Below, piece by piece: positions 6,685-8,020 of a stretch of DNA of 8,020 nucleotides. Source of the stretch: Bacteroides ovatus (GTDB lineage Bacteria > Bacteroidota > Bacteroidia > Bacteroidales > Bacteroidaceae); the NCBI GenBank assembly GCA_030844565.1, contig JAUUNK010000238.1:1-8020 (forward strand), in the 5' to 3' direction. The translations under genes and the position numbers were made by a program. How positions within the stretch are numbered: position 1 is the stretch's first letter; every line of letters starts with the position of its first letter. Under the pieces are notes generated by a model that had not been told where the DNA came from, ran no database searches, and saw only the letters and a program-made list of their open reading frames with translations.

Positions 6685-6888
6685 ATGCCATACATATCCA
6701 TTGAAAGCGGCAAACTGACCGCAGAGCAAAAGAAAGAGCTGATTGAACGTCTCACAGCAACTGCCTCCGAAATAACCAATATCCCGGCGCAGTTTTTCAC
6801 CGTCACGATAAAGGAACTGCCGGATGAAAATTTTGGTATCGGTGGCAAGCCAATCGATGAAATCAAACGCAACTATAAGAGTAAATGA
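6685..6888 (+). CDS. 4-oxalocrotonate tautomerase-like protein
   Basis: This 67-residue protein belongs to the 4-oxalocrotonate tautomerase family, cytoplasmic enzymes that use an N-terminal Pro as catalytic base after Met removal. The start MPYISIESGKLTAEQKKELI places Pro as the second codon, followed by the typical beta strand and helix. ENFGIGGKP at 48-56 is the family FGIGG signature with the active-site-proximal Phe. Compared with classical 4-OT, the positions of the two substrate-binding arginines (Arg11, Arg39) appear to be Lys9 and Thr38, numbered from Pro1. True 4-oxalocrotonate activity is therefore unlikely and the substrate is unknown. The gene has its own promoter, similar to that of the LuxR-type regulator, which links it to the same regulon. 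The length of about 65 residues is typical. Confidence 0.9.
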   Translation: MPYISIESGKLTAEQKKELIERLTATASEITNIPAQFFTVTIKELPDENFGIGGKPIDEIKRNYKSK

Positions 6889-6910
6889 AAGTCATCGATT
6901 TGTTAGGAAG

Positions 6911-6928
6911 GAATTATCCGGATAATTC
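6911..6928. promoter_or_regulatory. Perfect 18-bp palindrome between tautomerase gene and repeat B
   Basis: GAATTATCCGGATAATTC is fully self-complementary and begins 22 nt after the tautomerase stop codon. As RNA it would fold into a hairpin with a very small loop, but no T-run follows, so it does not look like an ordinary intrinsic terminator. It ends 8 bp before repeat B. It could be a binding site, a recombination remnant or a transcript 3'-end structure. Confidence 0.45.
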
Positions 6929-6936
6929 AACGTCTT

Positions 6937-7112
6937 ACCTATTTTGATTATGTAATCGACTTTCAACAAGGACATTACAAACTTTTTAATATTTACTTTC
7001 CTATTACCTTGGTCGCTGTCACTAAATTTACTCTCATTCTTTTATTTCATAGTCACAATAAGCAACATTAAGATAAATTATCATGTGTGCAAGACTCATT
7101 AAATAGACTAAA
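6937..7112. repeat. Direct repeat copy B (176 bp)
   Basis: This is the second copy of the 2706-2881 block, in the same orientation and without gaps. It occupies the gap between the convergent tautomerase and Fic genes. Both palindromes are kept (6946-6957, 7072-7082), as is the candidate minus-strand promoter pattern (TTG 7092-7090, 19 nt, TAATGTTG 7070-7063). Unlike copy A it does not precede a gene on the minus strand. Any transcript would run antisense into the tautomerase gene. Confidence 0.92.
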
Positions 7113-7117
7113 ACTAG

Positions 7118-7128
7118 GTAGATTATCA
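7118..7128 (+). promoter_or_regulatory. Third copy of the GTAGATTATCA box
   Basis: GTAGATTATCA is identical to 3220-3230 in the regulator promoter and lies 5 bp beyond repeat B. No -7 element follows on the plus strand and the Fic gene stop codon is 14 bp away. It may be a stray binding site, part of a Fic 3' end structure, or chance. Confidence 0.25.
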
Positions 7129-7142
7129 TTGACACCTAATAT

Positions 7143-8020
7143 CTAAAAGTATGTATTCACCGCAAATTCAAATTGGTCAATGAATATTTGTTTGAAAGCC
7201 GTAATATTGTTTTGTTCATAGAACATCAACATAGCCTTCTTGTAATCCACTGAATCAACTGTCCGAAACGAAAGGGGACAATAACCATTCGCAATAAGAA
7301 TTGCATTGCTAGTGATACGTGCAGTACGCTTGTTCCCATCTGTAAATGCCTGAATATAGGAAAGCAACACTAATGCAAGCAAAGCTTTCTCAAAAATATT
7401 CACCTTACTGTTAATGAGCACACATGTATCTTCCAAAGCCTCACGAATCTGAAACTCATTATCAAGTGGGCGATAATTTGTTCCTGTAATACCCACACGA
7501 CGATGACGAATATTGCGGTCAACACCCAGTTCTTTGGTTAAAAAGAAATGTATATCCTCTATTCGATGTACTGAAATATCTTTAAGATAATCGGGAGCTT
7601 CTAAGATAAAATCAAGCGCATCTTTATGATTAAGCAACATGATGGCCTCTTCTTTCGTTTTTCCTTGTGCTGTCTGCCTCTCTCTCAAAAGCCGTTCTGT
7701 TTCTAATAAAGAATAAGTATTACCTTCTATTTGCGATGATTTCCACGATAAATCTACGCCAAGACGCTCCATTTCTTTGCGATACTCTAAATCGGACATA
7801 CTAGAAATATTGCTATGAAACGTTTGTTGAGCATTGTTCAGACGAACCATTTCTTCATCCGTAAACAAAGACACTTTAGGTAGAATTTCTTTGATAAGTT
7901 GAAAGTTGAAACTCTCTTGTATCTGCCGTTCATCAACATCATTCTTAAAATAAGTATCAATATCAAGTGGCATTGTAACATGCGCTTGTGGCGAAAGGGT
8001 ATACTTGGTTGCAGGACCAC
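7143..8020 (-). CDS. Fic-family protein, autoinhibited type with degenerate catalytic His (5' end outside window)
   Basis: Fic proteins usually transfer AMP from ATP to hydroxyl groups of target proteins. The frame ends at TAG 7145-7143 and stays open to the window edge. The ATG at 7973 is preceded in frame by GPATKYTLSPQAHVT, which reads as real protein sequence, so the true start lies beyond 8020. Numbered from that internal Met, S79-SQI-E83-G84 matches the (S/T)xxxE(G/N) inhibitory motif on the N-terminal side (class II). Residues 161-170 (GITGTNYRPL) are the substrate-positioning flap. Residues 208-219 (QAFTDGNKRTAR) are the Fic motif HxFx(D/E)GNxRxxR, with Gln (codon CAG) in the place of the catalytic His and Lys for the second Gly. 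The protein may be a weak or inactive AMP-transferase, or may use another chemistry. The upstream neighbour is not visible. Confidence 0.9.
   Translation of the reverse strand, partial: GPATKYTLSPQAHVTMPLDIDTYFKNDVDERQIQESFNFQLIKEILPKVSLFTDEEMVRLNNAQQTFHSNISSMSDLEYRKEMERLGVDLSWKSSQIEGNTYSLLETERLLRERQTAQGKTKEEAIMLLNHKDALDFILEAPDYLKDISVHRIEDIHFFLTKELGVDRNIRHRRVGITGTNYRPLDNEFQIREALEDTCVLINSKVNIFEKALLALVLLSYIQAFTDGNKRTARITSNAILIANGYCPLSFRTVDSVDYKKAMLMFYEQNNITAFKQIFIDQFEFAVNTYF

Noticed and set aside
2706..7112. A composite transposon or integrative element
   Set aside because: No transposase, integrase or terminal inverted repeats are present. The flanking blocks have no coding capacity, so only an insertion or duplication of unknown mechanism can be supported.

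Overview
The window looks like chromosomal DNA of a gut Bacteroidales (Bacteroides, Phocaeicola or Parabacteroides type). This rests on TAnnTTTG-type -7 promoter elements, weak Shine-Dalgarno sequences, Bacteroidetes-style lipoproteins, and an outer-membrane beta-barrel protein with an N-terminal carboxypeptidase-regulatory-like domain. No RNA gene, CRISPR array or transposase was seen.

Left part (1-2672, minus strand): three closely spaced exported-protein genes read leftward. First is a surface-type lipoprotein with a Gly/Asp/Cys-rich linker and a C-terminal JAB/MPN-like metallopeptidase domain. Its signal peptide and body are in different frames, separated by a one-base frameshift at an A5 run. 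Next is a 164-residue protein of unknown function with a signal peptide. Last is the N-terminal part of a lipoprotein resembling Bacteroides transglutaminase-like lipoproteins, cut by the window edge. The gaps are 23 and 21 nt, so this is probably one operon. A candidate promoter for it lies inside a repeat further upstream.

Middle part (2706-7112): a 176-bp sequence occurs twice in direct orientation (2706-2881 and 6937-7112). The copies align without gaps at roughly 90% identity, counted by eye. Between them is a plus-strand module of about 4.05 kb: a small uncertain ORF, a LuxR-type regulator, a 768-residue outer-membrane beta-barrel (TonB-receptor-like) protein and a 4-oxalocrotonate-tautomerase-like protein. 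Each of the last three genes has its own TAATTTTGC -7 element. The regulator and tautomerase promoters also share an upstream box, GATTATCACG, so they are probably co-regulated. The module interrupts a run of minus-strand genes, so it looks like an insertion or a segmental duplication boundary.

Right part (7143-8020, minus strand): a Fic-family protein with an N-terminal inhibitory motif. The usual catalytic His of the Fic motif reads as Gln. The reading frame stays open to the window edge, so the true start lies outside.

The most noteworthy points are the direct repeats flanking the regulator/outer-membrane/tautomerase module, the frameshifted JAB-like lipoprotein with its two exported partners, the shared promoter box, and the His-to-Gln Fic protein.
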